DNA from: GCA-003244245 sp050700055
Lineage (GTDB): Bacteria; Actinomycetota; Actinomycetes; Mycobacteriales; Pseudonocardiaceae
Reading direction: 5' to 3'
NCBI GenBank assembly: GCA_050700055.1
Contig: JBOHGE010000023.1
Location: forward strand, 14,408 to 78,407
DNA length: 64,000 nt
Part shown: piece after piece, positions 7,084 to 14,461 of the stretch
Layout: each line of letters begins with the position of its first letter
Position numbering within the stretch: the stretch's first letter is position 1
Notes under the pieces: model-generated
Seen by the model: only the letters and a program-made list of their open reading frames with translations
Databases searched by the model: none
Told to the model about the DNA's origin: nothing
Position numbers and translations under genes: made by a program

Positions 7084-8505
7084 GTGGACGTGGCGGATGG
7101 TCCCAACGAGGTGCTCGCCTCGTTACTTGCTGAGCTGGGTTGGTCGCCGCGGGCGCTGGCCCGGCGGATCAATCATGTCTTTGGGGTCGGCACCGTGGCT
7201 GACACTGCTGCGTACCACTGGCGTGACAGTGGCTGTGTCCCGCGACCGCCGCTTCCGGAGCTGGCAGCGTGGGTGCTCGCCCGTGAGCTCGGCCGCCCGG
7301 TGACGCCAGCCGAGCTGTGGCAGGGCCGGGCCAGCGGATCACCACTGGTGTTGCCCGCCGACATCGACATGAACGGCTCGTGGTCTCGGGCTGCCACCTT
7401 GGGTCTGCTCGATGATTGGGTGGCGGCCGGGCTGCTCGACCGTAGGCATTTTCTCGCCGTCTCCGGTACGACGATGCTCGATATCACCACCGGATACCCG
7501 ATGGGTGATTCCGGCAGGCTCGCGGCGGCTTTGGAGCGAGGCTCGGTGGGTAATCCGCTGCTCGACCAAATCGAGCAGAGCATCCCGTTGCTGCAACGCC
7601 TTGATGACACCCATGGCGGCGGCGCTTACCTGCCCTACGTGGGGGCGCAGTTCCGGGCTGTTGCTCTGCTCTTGCGTCAGGGTGGACATGCCGCTGGGGT
7701 GGAGCGCCGGTTGTTCGCGGCTCTCGCTGAGATCGGTCTGCTCGCCGGACGGATGGCGTTGGACGCGGGCCGGCATGGGCTGGCCCAGCGGTACCTGTTC
7801 ACCGCTCTACGCGCGGCGCGGGAGGCCGGCTACCACGAGATGGCCGCTCATGTACTGGCGGATCTGGCTTTTCAAGCCGCCACCCGGGAATATCCCCGTG
7901 ACGCGATAGCTCTGGGGCAGGCAGCGGTCCGCGTTGCCACGGTGAGCCCAGCGGGGGTGCGCGCCCTCATGCAGAATCGGTTTGCCTACGGCCATGCGCT
8001 CGCCGGCCGGCTTGACGACTTCGAACGTGCCTACGCCACGAGTCTGGACATCCTCGCCGGCCGTGACCTGGCCCAGGAACCAACTGGGATGGACTACCTG
8101 ACGTCCAATCACCTTGACACCAAAGCGGGCCAAGCCCTGGCCCATGCCGGCACTCTCGCTGTTGCCGCGGGTGACCGCCAGACCGGCATTGCGCTGCTGA
8201 GCCGCAGTGAGCGGCTGCTCCGTAACGGTGCACATGATCTGCCAGTGGATCATCCTGCCCAGCGTCGCGCGTTGTTCGAGGGTGCCTGGTTGGCCGTCGC
8301 CGCCGCTGGGCAGGGCGATCTGGAGCAGGCATGCACGATCGGCAGCCTCGCGGTCACCCGCCTGAACGCAGTCCAGTCCGCGCGCAGTGCCCAAGTTCTG
8401 CGCCTGCTGGCCAAACGGTTACGCCGCTGCAGCCGCAACGAGTACGTCCGTGATTTCTCACCCACTCTCGACGCCGCCGTAGCCCGGCAACCCGTGCCCG
8501 CCTGA
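7084..8505 (+). CDS. HTH/TPR transcriptional regulator
   Basis: 473 residues from GTG at 7084. The N-terminus (LLAELGWSPRALARRIN ... YHWRDSGCVPRPPLPELAAW) is a divergent helix-turn-helix. The rest is alpha-helical and TPR-like (LFTALRAAREAGYHEMAAHV, AIALGQAAVRVATVS, AGTLAVAAGDRQTGIALLSR). Such proteins are common orphan regulators in actinomycetes. It is divergent from the graspetide operon, so control of that operon is plausible but inferred. The stop overlaps the ATG of the oxidase gene (TGATG). The final 112 bp of coding sequence are duplicated at 12432-12543. Confidence 0.82.
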   Translation: MDVADGPNEVLASLLAELGWSPRALARRINHVFGVGTVADTAAYHWRDSGCVPRPPLPELAAWVLARELGRPVTPAELWQGRASGSPLVLPADIDMNGSWSRAATLGLLDDWVAAGLLDRRHFLAVSGTTMLDITTGYPMGDSGRLAAALERGSVGNPLLDQIEQSIPLLQRLDDTHGGGAYLPYVGAQFRAVALLLRQGGHAAGVERRLFAALAEIGLLAGRMALDAGRHGLAQRYLFTALRAAREAGYHEMAAHVLADLAFQAATREYPRDAIALGQAAVRVATVSPAGVRALMQNRFAYGHALAGRLDDFERAYATSLDILAGRDLAQEPTGMDYLTSNHLDTKAGQALAHAGTLAVAAGDRQTGIALLSRSERLLRNGAHDLPVDHPAQRRALFEGAWLAVAAAGQGDLEQACTIGSLAVTRLNAVQSARSAQVLRLLAKRLRRCSRNEYVRDFSPTLDAAVARQPVPA

Positions 8506-9470
8506 TGGCCATCCTCTCCCCGGTCCTGGTGATCGGCGCCGGTGTGATCGGCCTGAGCACCGCCGTCGCCCTCGCCGAGGCCGGTTATCCCGTCGTGGTC
8601 CGCACCGCCGAGCCGCCTGAGGCGACCACGTCCGCCGTGGCCGGTGCCCTGTGGGGGCCGTGGCTGGTCCAGCCGCGTAACCGGGTGCTGCGCTGGGCCG
8701 AGCACACCCTCACCACGCTGCGTAACTTCGCTGCGCACCCCAACACCGGTGTGCGTCTCGCCTCCGGCATCGACGTCTCCGCCGTGCGCCACGACCCGCC
8801 CGACTGGGCGTGCCTGCTTCCCGACCGCCGCCCCTGTACCCCCGAAGAGTTGCCAGCCGGCTACGCCTACGGCACCCGCTGCACGCTCCCGCTGGTGGAC
8901 ATGCCCACCTACTTTCAGCTACCTCAACCAGCGGCTCGCCGCCGCGGGCGCCAGGATTCAGATCGAGCCTGTCGCGTCCCTCAATGATGTCGCCGCGGCT
9001 CACCGCTGATCGTCAACTGTGCCGGGCTCGGTGCACGCGCCCTCGTCCCCGACAGCCAGGTTCACCCCGTCCGCGGTCACCACGTCATCGTCGTCACCAA
9101 CCCCGGGCTGACCGACTTCGTCGAGGCTGATACCGGTGACTCTGCCGACCTCATCGCGATCTATCCCCACCCCGGTCGCGTGGTCCTCGGCGGTACCGCC
9201 GAGCCCGGCACGTGGGATCGCGATCCCGATCCCGCCACCGGCCGAGCGATCTTCGAGCGCTGCACCCGCCTCGAACCCCGCCTCGTCGACGCTCAGGTCG
9301 TCGACCAGCTCGTCGGACTGCGACCAACCCGTCCCTACGTCCGGGTCGACCTCCAACATCACCCGAGCGGAACGACCATCGCCCACAACTACGGCCACGG
9401 CGGAGCCGGCGTCAGCCTCTCCTGGGGCTGCGCCACCGATCTACTCAGCGCCGCGACATCCCCACCCTGA
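8505..9470 (+). pseudogene. FAD-dependent D-amino-acid-oxidase-like gene with two frameshifts
   Basis: It starts at ATG 8505 with a Rossmann FAD motif (VLVIGAGVIGLSTAVALAEAG) and the AGALWGPW block of the D-amino-acid oxidase family. At about 8910 one extra base in a T-run moves the frame: TYF is followed out of frame by YLNQRLAAAGARIQIEP. At about 9003 a one-base loss returns to the original frame, which continues PLIVNCAGLGARAL, HPVRGHHVIVV and NYGHGGAGVSLSWGCA to the stop at 9470. Every segment is well preserved, so either the inactivation is recent or one or both shifts are sequencing errors. The uninterrupted reading ends at 8987. If intact it would be ~320 residues. Confidence 0.85.
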
Positions 9471-9497
9471 TGATTTCGCCACCGTCTTCATTCTCAC

Positions 9498-9580
9498 CGG
9501 GGAGTGCCGCACCGTCCAGCCACACTCCATCCGCCGCTTGGATCCCCACATCAGCCGGCACCGCAACTCCGCAGAGATCC
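9498..9580. repeat. repeat R1, copy 2 (orphan hydrolase 5' fragment)
   Basis: Near-copy of 3612-3695. On the minus strand it encodes VGIQAADGVWLDGAALPG, matching VGIQAADGVWLDAVWHSPPG at the start of the alpha/beta hydrolase, and then diverges. No hydrolase body follows. It adjoins hairpin-repeat copy A. Confidence 0.85.
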
Positions 9581-9590
9581 CCGCCCGCTG

Positions 9591-9825
9591 CTAGCGCCCC
9601 TTGGACGCTAGCAGCGTGACACTTGAGCCCGAGTTCTGCAGACGTCTCCCGCAATGCTCGCCCATCTCACACCTCCCAGACGCTGTGTGACCGTGAGTCG
9701 CCATTCGGAGCCGAATAGCGGTTCACGGCCGCTGTCGAGCGCCATTCGGAGCCGAATGGCGGTTCACGTCGCGTTACCGATCAAGGTGACCTGCGCCTCG
9801 GCGGTCCGCGGCGCAGCCTCATTAG
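9591..9825 (-). repeat. dispersed hairpin repeat, copy A
   Basis: Reverse-oriented copy of a ~220-240 bp element also found at 11340-11558 and 47410-47645. In element orientation it begins CTAATGAGGCTGCGCC and ends CTCAAGTGTCACGCTGCTAG followed by CGTCCAAGGGGCGCTAG. It holds two long arms (9693-9716 and 9744-9767) built on ATTCGG..CCGAAT that form an imperfect inverted repeat. No frame is open throughout all three copies (copy A has an extra C that shifts the frame relative to copy C), so it is probably non-coding. Confidence 0.85.
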
Positions 9826-9908
9826 GTCTCCCGCCCGCTCGTCGCGGCTCACTGCTTGGCTCTGCGCGCCGCGGCACCGCTAGGGCGGTGGTCAGTGTAT
9901 CGATCATG
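9824..9908. repeat. repeat R2, copy 2
   Basis: Near-copy of 3924-3998 with about 10 extra bases, sharing GTCGCGGCTCACTGCTTGG and AGGGCGGTGGTCAG and ending GATCATG. It directly abuts hairpin-repeat copy A. R1 and R2 therefore occur in the same order and orientation on both sides of the graspetide/regulator/oxidase cassette. Confidence 0.75.
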
Positions 9909-9937
9909 GGGCCGACCTCACGCATGCTGTGGATGGC

Positions 9938-9968
9938 AACCCCAAAGAAACTTTGGGGTTCTGTTTTT
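9938..9968 (+). terminator. intrinsic terminator-like hairpin with T-run
   Basis: AACCCCAAAG (9938-9947) and CTTTGGGGTT (9951-9960) pair perfectly around an AAA loop and are followed by CTGTTTTTT. This is a textbook Rho-independent terminator, unusual in GC-rich actinobacterial DNA. It ends 17 bases before the GTG of the XRE regulator. It may terminate upstream transcription, attenuate the regulator gene, or be an autoregulatory palindrome. Confidence 0.75.
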
Positions 9969-9984
9969 TCCTAGACTCGGTGGT

Positions 9985-11220
9985 GTGCGGTTGATCGATG
10001 AGGCGACTGTCGGCGAGCGGGTCGCGTTTTACCGCCGGCGCAGGGGTATCACCCAGGTGGTGTTGGCTGGATTGCTGGGGCGCAGTGTCGAGTGGCTTGC
10101 CCAGTTCGAGCGGGGTGCCCGAGAGCTGGACCGGCTGTCCACCATCGTCGCAATCGCTGATGCCCTAAGCATCGAGCCGGTGAAGCTGCTGCCTGCCGCG
10201 TTCACTGCCCGGCGCCGGGAGCTGCGCGATGCGGTGATCGGTACCGCGCCGGACTCCGTTGCCGCGATCAAGGCGGCGATGTTCCGGTACAACGGGTCGG
10301 CCCGGGTGCTCGGTGTGCCCGAGCGGCCACCCGCCGGGTATGCCGAGCTGGCGGTGCGGATCAACGAGGCGTTCGTCTGCCAGCAGACCGAGCGCTGGTC
10401 GCAGCTTGGTCCGCGGTTGCCCGATCTGATCGCTGACGCCTGGCAGGCCGCTCACACGAGCACCGGCGAACGGCAATGCCGTGCGTTCGGGCAGCTCTCC
10501 CTGGTCTGGCGACTCACCTCCGGGATGCTGGACCGGATCGGGGAGAAAGACCTGCCGTGGGTCGCGGTGGAACGCGCCATGGCTGCTGCCGAGCGTAGCG
10601 AGGACGATCTGCTGATCGCTGTGGCCTCTTGGCGGCTGTCGGGGGTGTTACGAAACAACGGGCTCCTTCAGGAAGCTATCGATGTTCCGGTTGCGACCGC
10701 CGGCGCGCTCCGCCCCCGGCTGGCTCAGTCCCCACAGCATGCGTCGATGTATGGCGCGTTGATGCTCAGGAGTGCGGTGAGCGCAGCAACTGTCGGGGAC
10801 CACGTAGTGGTACGCGACTTCCTCCGGGAGTGTGACCGGGCCGCAGCGCTCACCGGTGACCGCAATGATCTCTGGACGGCGTTCGGGCCCACCAACGTGG
10901 CCATTCACCGGGTCTGGCTGGCCACCGAGATGGGTGACCCCCTCGACGCCCTCCGCCAAGCCGCCCAGGTGGACGTCGCCGCACTCCCTTCTGAGCTGGC
11001 CGAGCGCCGCGCCTCGCACCTGATCACTGTTGCCTGGTCGCACTATCTGCGCAGGCACGATGACGACGCATTCAGCGCGCTGACCGCCGCTCGGGCGACC
11101 GCCCCTGAGCAGCTGATGTTCACCCACCGCGTCCACGACATGCTGCGCCAGATGCTGCGCCGGGACCGTCGCGGCCGTCGCGGACTGCGTGAGCTGGCTG
11201 AGTTCGTCGGAGTGCAGTAG
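9985..11220 (+). CDS. XRE-family HTH/TPR transcriptional regulator
   Basis: 411 residues from GTG at 9985 (VRLIDEATVGERVAFYRRRR). A classical Cro/C1 helix-turn-helix follows: GITQVVLAGLLGRSVEWLAQ and FERGARELDRLSTIVAIADAL. Residues beyond ~80 are helical TPR-like repeats ending RRGLRELAEFVGVQ, a C-terminus common in actinobacterial orphan XRE regulators. The start is chosen because the T-rich hairpin at 9938-9968 lies just upstream and reading further upstream passes through repeat R2. No target is evident. It is the only intact gene in the 9.5-13.1 kb degenerate stretch. Confidence 0.85.
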   Translation: MRLIDEATVGERVAFYRRRRGITQVVLAGLLGRSVEWLAQFERGARELDRLSTIVAIADALSIEPVKLLPAAFTARRRELRDAVIGTAPDSVAAIKAAMFRYNGSARVLGVPERPPAGYAELAVRINEAFVCQQTERWSQLGPRLPDLIADAWQAAHTSTGERQCRAFGQLSLVWRLTSGMLDRIGEKDLPWVAVERAMAAAERSEDDLLIAVASWRLSGVLRNNGLLQEAIDVPVATAGALRPRLAQSPQHASMYGALMLRSAVSAATVGDHVVVRDFLRECDRAAALTGDRNDLWTAFGPTNVAIHRVWLATEMGDPLDALRQAAQVDVAALPSELAERRASHLITVAWSHYLRRHDDDAFSALTAARATAPEQLMFTHRVHDMLRQMLRRDRRGRRGLRELAEFVGVQ

Positions 11221-11339
11221 CAGGACCGAACACTATTCGGTGCGGCTACGTTGTGGTGGCGGTCCCGACGAGTCGATGGTTTATTCACTTCACGGAGCCG
11301 CCATCAGACCCGGGGTGGTTCAGGGCCAATGCCACTCAG

Positions 11340-11558
11340 CTAGTGAGGCTGCGCCTCCGACCGTCGAGACGCGGGTCACCTTGATCAGCAACGTGACGTG
11401 AACCGCCATTCGGAGCCGAATAGCGGTCGGCAGCGGCTGTGAACCGCGATTCGGCTCCGAATGGCGGTTCACGGTCACACTCAGCGTCTGGGAGGGGTGA
11501 GACGGGCGGCCATTGCGGGAGATGGCTGCAAAACTCGGCTCAAGTGTCAAGATTCTAG
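11340..11558 (+). repeat. dispersed hairpin repeat, copy B
   Basis: Begins CTAGTGAGGCTGCGCCTCCG and ends CTCAAGTGTCAAGATTCTAG. Bases 11397-11421 and 11449-11473 are a perfect 25-bp inverted repeat (GTGAACCGCCATTCGG... and its complement). After one mismatch a further GCGGT/ACCGC (11423-11427/11443-11447) extends the stem. A partial further copy of the 3' end (TTGGCTCAAGTGTCAAAGTT) lies at about 11797-11816. Confidence 0.88.
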
Positions 11559-12196
11559 AGAGGCGAGCCTCGGACCGCCAAGTCTGTGGGCACGCCGAAT
11601 GGTCCCTGCGGCTTCCTGAGCGCAAGCTCCCGCAGGGACTCCCGGTCTGGGGTGGCTGACCGTCGCCATTCGCTGCGCCGAGTCGGGCGGCCTAAGCTTT
11701 GAGTCACCGTCGTTGTGCCACCAATCGCGGCTGGTCAGGCGATTGAAACGGCGGTGTGGGAGCGGACGAGTAGAACGCTACGCCCGCTTGGGAACTTGGC
11801 TCAAGTGTCAAAGTTCTGGGGACCAAGGATTCTTAAGCGACGGCGGCGATGTCGTGGTACCGGATGGCCCGCGGGGCATCTGCGGTACGACAAGGTGATC
11901 TTGGTGGGTGGCGGTCCTCTGGGTGGTGATCGCTGTTTGGGTGCCGAGAACGACAAAACTTGTCGTTCTCGGCACCCAAACAGCGATCATGAGGGTCGTG
12001 GCAGCGGGGAACGCTGGGGATAGCTGCTCTTGATCGGTCTGGCAGCTGTGCTACCTGCCGTGTTTTCACAGCTCTGCCAGGAGATACTCCGCACTTCGCG
12101 GCATTGGTTCAGGGGCCGTCGTCGATCCTTCCCGGACTTGAGCCCCACCGCTGCTTTTCGGGAAAGTACCCCCGCTGAACAGCTGCTTTATGCGCA
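11559..12196. other. gene-free stretch with hairpins
   Basis: No credible gene. It contains the tail-end repeat at about 11797-11816, an imperfect hairpin around 11848-11893, and the perfect 30-bp inverted repeat at 11927-11989. A minus-strand reading of 43 residues from ATG at 12197 is protein-like in places but lacks a ribosome binding site and homologues I recognise. Confidence 0.5.
11927..11989. repeat. perfect 30-bp inverted repeat, 3-base loop
   Basis: Bases 11927-11956 and 11960-11989 are exact reverse complements around AAC; the arm begins TGATCGCTGTTTGGGTGCCG. There is no T-run. It could act as a strong bidirectional transcription terminator of the actinobacterial type, or be a cruciform site left by a mobile element. 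It stands among gene fragments, so which transcript it would stop is unclear. Confidence 0.9.
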
Positions 12197-12428
12197 TTAC
12201 GACGGCGGCGCCAGCTCTACCCGCTGCCCGGCCGGGGTGATGATGAACCGCCACCGAGTGACCGAAGGCCGTCCGGCCTGGGCCCAGCATTGGTAGGCGG
12301 CGGTGACTTCGGTGAAGAGCCGGCGCGGTCCGTACTGGTGGACCGGCCAGCGCCGGGTGTCGGGCTGGTAGTCAAACCGCGCCCAGGACCGGGTGGTGGC
12401 GTCGAGAAACCACACGCACCAGCGATCG
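12197..12428 (-). pseudogene. C-terminal fragment of a second RiPP-type PIMT-like methyltransferase
   Basis: The minus strand reads DDRWCVWFLDATTRSWARFD, then DTRRWPVHQYGPRRLFTEVT, then RWRFIITPAGQRVEL and a stop. This corresponds to the C-terminal extension of RiPP-associated PIMT-like methyltransferases, the same region as WCEINRHPGH...HEFGLTATPTEHRIW in the intact gene at 3994-5211. The catalytic SAM domain is missing. At about 12430 it is joined head to head with the C-terminal piece of the TPR regulator, as if an intervening block had been deleted. Confidence 0.7.
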
Positions 12429-12431
12429 TCA

Positions 12432-12557
12432 CGCAGTGCCCAAGTTCTGCGCCTGCTGGCCAGGCGGTTACGCCGCTGCAGCCGCAACGAGTACGTCCGC
12501 GATCTCTTACCTACTCTCGACGCCGCCGTAGCCCGGCAACCCGCTGCGCCGTGCTGA
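12432..12557 (+). pseudogene. C-terminal fragment of the TPR regulator (repeat R3)
   Basis: 112 bp (12432-12543) copy 8383-8494, the end of the regulator gene, with a handful of substitutions. It encodes RSAQVLRLLARRLRRCSRNE then YVRDLLPTLDAAVARQP and a stop at 12557. Nothing of the N-terminal 90% of the regulator is present upstream. Substitutions are mostly conservative, so the copy probably diverged while still functional or came from a related strain. Confidence 0.88.
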
Positions 12558-12635
12558 CGGAAAGCTGGTCTGGGCGCCGTCCGCCGGAGCAGCCCTGCGG
12601 GCAATCGTCACCTTGGTCGGCAGCATCTAAGGAGC

Positions 12636-13066
12636 TTGACGCTCGCCCCGGACATCGGCGACCAGGCTCCCGATGACGGCGTCGAGCCGGTGGAGCTCAT
12701 GCCGGATCTGCACGTCCTGCCCGGGATCTGGACCCCGATCAAGGGCTACACCCGACAAGCTGACAAAGCCTCGGCTACCACCCCGGCGCCAACCTGCTAC
12801 CCGTGCCCTATGACTTAACCGGTACAACGGCCGCCGCCTCGCCGAAATCGTCGGGCCAGCCCTGCAACGCCGGCGGGACCAGTCCTCAGCCAACGCCGAC
12901 GCGCAACTGGTGTTCGTCTGCCACTCCATGAGCGGCCTCGTCGCACGCTGGTACATCGAGAAGTGCGGCGCAGCGGACCTGGAGACCATCGCACGCACCA
13001 TTGCTGCGCAGGTAGTGCCGGATGTTCAGCCCCTCGGGCACGCCCTCGACTGCGATGACTGAACCG
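12636..13066 (+). pseudogene. decayed alpha/beta hydrolase (lecithin:cholesterol acyltransferase-like)
   Basis: Readable in pieces in different frames: DGVEPVELMPDLHVLPGIWT, then GYHPGANLLPVPYDL, then NRYNGRRLAEIVGPALQRRR and AQLVFVCHSMSGLVARWYIE. This order (YDWR/NRYNG followed by a GHSMGG nucleophile elbow and ARWYIE) fits the lipase/LCAT-like family. The elbow reads CHSMSG, and at least two frameshifts separate the pieces. No N-terminus or C-terminus is recognisable. It is a remnant with no expected product. Confidence 0.65.
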
Positions 13067-13111
13067 CCCAGGCCACCCGGCGAGGCGGGATCAGCCGGTT
13101 ACCCTGTTCAG

Positions 13112-14149
13112 ATGGCGACATTGCTGATGACCGGAGCGGCGGGGTTCATCGGCTCGAACTTCACCCGCTACTGGCGATCGAGCCATCCCCGCGACGCGAT
13201 CGTCGCGTTGGACGCGCTGACCTACGCCGGGGTGCGGGAGAGCCTGGCCGACCTCGCCGATCAGATCACCTTCATCCACGGCGACATCCGGGACCAGGCG
13301 TTGGTGGAAGATCTGCTGCGGGCCCACCGGGTCGACATCGTGGTCAACTTCGCCGCCGAGTCCCATAACAGCCTGGCGGTGCTGCGCCCCGGCGAGTTCT
13401 TCTCCACCAACATCATCGGCACCCAGACTCTCCTGGAGGCCGCCCGCCGGGTCGGGGTCGGCCGGTTTCACCAGATCTCGACCTGCGAGGTCTACGGCGA
13501 CCTCGCCCTCGATGATCCGGGCTCGTTCACCGAGCACTCCCCGTACCTGCCGCGCACCCCGTACAACGCGGCCAAGGCCGGCGCTGATCACGCCGTGCGC
13601 GCCTACCACCTGACCTACGATCTGCCGGTCACGATCACCAACTGCTGCAACAACTATGGCCCTTACCAGTTCCCCGAGAAGGTCATCCCGCTGTTCACCA
13701 CCCGGGCCCTGCGCGGCGAGCCGTTGCCGCTGTACGCCTCGACGCACAACCGCCGCGAATGGTTGCACGTCACCGACCACTGCCGGGCCATCGACGAGGT
13801 ACTCCAGCGGGGGCGCATCGGGGAGACCTACCACGTCGGCAGCGGGGTGGAAGCCGACATCGCCACCATCGCCGACCTGGTCCTCGCCGAGCTGGAGCTG
13901 CCCGCCACGCTGAAGACGATCGTGCCGGATCGGCCCTCCCATGACCGGCGCTACCTGCTGGACTCCACCAAGCTCCGTACCGAGCTGGGGTGGAAACCAC
14001 AGGTCGGCTTCGCTGACGGGGTACGTGCCACGGTCAGCTGGTACCGCCGGCACCCCGCATGGTGGCAACCGCTACTGGGCCGCTGCCCGGTGCAGGAGTC
14101 CGGATGGGCAGCGGGCGGCGGCTCCTCGCCGGGCCGGGCCGGGCCATGA
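13112..14149 (+). CDS. dTDP-glucose 4,6-dehydratase-like NAD-dependent enzyme
   Basis: 345 residues from ATG at 13112. Extended SDR fold: NAD motif GAAGFIG (8-14), GDIRD, VVNFAAESH, Tyr/Lys pair YNAAK (Tyr151, Lys155), NCCNNYGPYQFPEKVIPLF, HNRREWLHVTDHCRAI. This is RmlB-like in length and layout, the enzyme making dTDP-4-keto-6-deoxyglucose. The active-site triad normally read as Thr-Asp-Glu (STDEVYG) is STCEVYG here (Thr124-Cys125-Glu126), so the general-acid Asp is replaced. After AAESH the usual VDRS is NSLA. It may be an RmlB subfamily with other substrate or chemistry. It stands alone, with no rmlA, C or D nearby. Confidence 0.82.
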   Translation: MATLLMTGAAGFIGSNFTRYWRSSHPRDAIVALDALTYAGVRESLADLADQITFIHGDIRDQALVEDLLRAHRVDIVVNFAAESHNSLAVLRPGEFFSTNIIGTQTLLEAARRVGVGRFHQISTCEVYGDLALDDPGSFTEHSPYLPRTPYNAAKAGADHAVRAYHLTYDLPVTITNCCNNYGPYQFPEKVIPLFTTRALRGEPLPLYASTHNRREWLHVTDHCRAIDEVLQRGRIGETYHVGSGVEADIATIADLVLAELELPATLKTIVPDRPSHDRRYLLDSTKLRTELGWKPQVGFADGVRATVSWYRRHPAWWQPLLGRCPVQESGWAAGGGSSPGRAGP

Positions 14150-14461
14150 CCCTGTCGCTGCGGCAACCGGTCGCCGCATACACTCGCGTCGCCGGATCGT
14201 CGACCCGTCCGGCGTGCCTGCTGGATCCTGCCGGTGCCGGTGCCTACCGTCGTCCAGGAGACAGAGCTGACATAACTCTAATCCTTTAGGTGAGGTTGAG
14301 GGCTCTGCCACGCCGGAGGGAGCGGGAATGCCTGAACGTTGGCGCGGCGCTGGCAGCGACAAGGGAGGCCGCACTGTGCTGGATGATGACGGGCTAGGGC
14401 TGGATAGTGTCGGATCGGGCCATATCGGGCTGACTGAGTTGATGAGAGACGGCGCGACCGG
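14150..14461. other. ftsZ upstream region
   Basis: About 310 bp with no recognisable gene. The stretch from ~14270 (ACATAACTCTAATCC, then GGTGAGGTTGAGGG) resembles the leader that usually separates ftsQ from ftsZ in actinobacteria, so ftsZ promoters and its leader are probably retained. No FtsQ coding sequence is recognisable upstream of it; the rmlB-like gene occupies that position. Confidence 0.5.

Noticed and set aside
9654..9974. Reading frame through hairpin-repeat copy A (with similar frames in copies B and C)
   Set aside because: The similar peptides (SRHSEPNSGS...) come from the repeated hairpin DNA. A one-base difference breaks the shared N-terminal frame between copies A and C, so a conserved protein is not supported.
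12066..12197. Possible 43-residue minus-strand peptide (MRIKQLFSGGTFPKSS...) as a RiPP precursor
   Set aside because: Adjacent to the methyltransferase remnant but lacking a ribosome site, the FPLG/RPWGLR leader motifs and a plausible core; more likely random.
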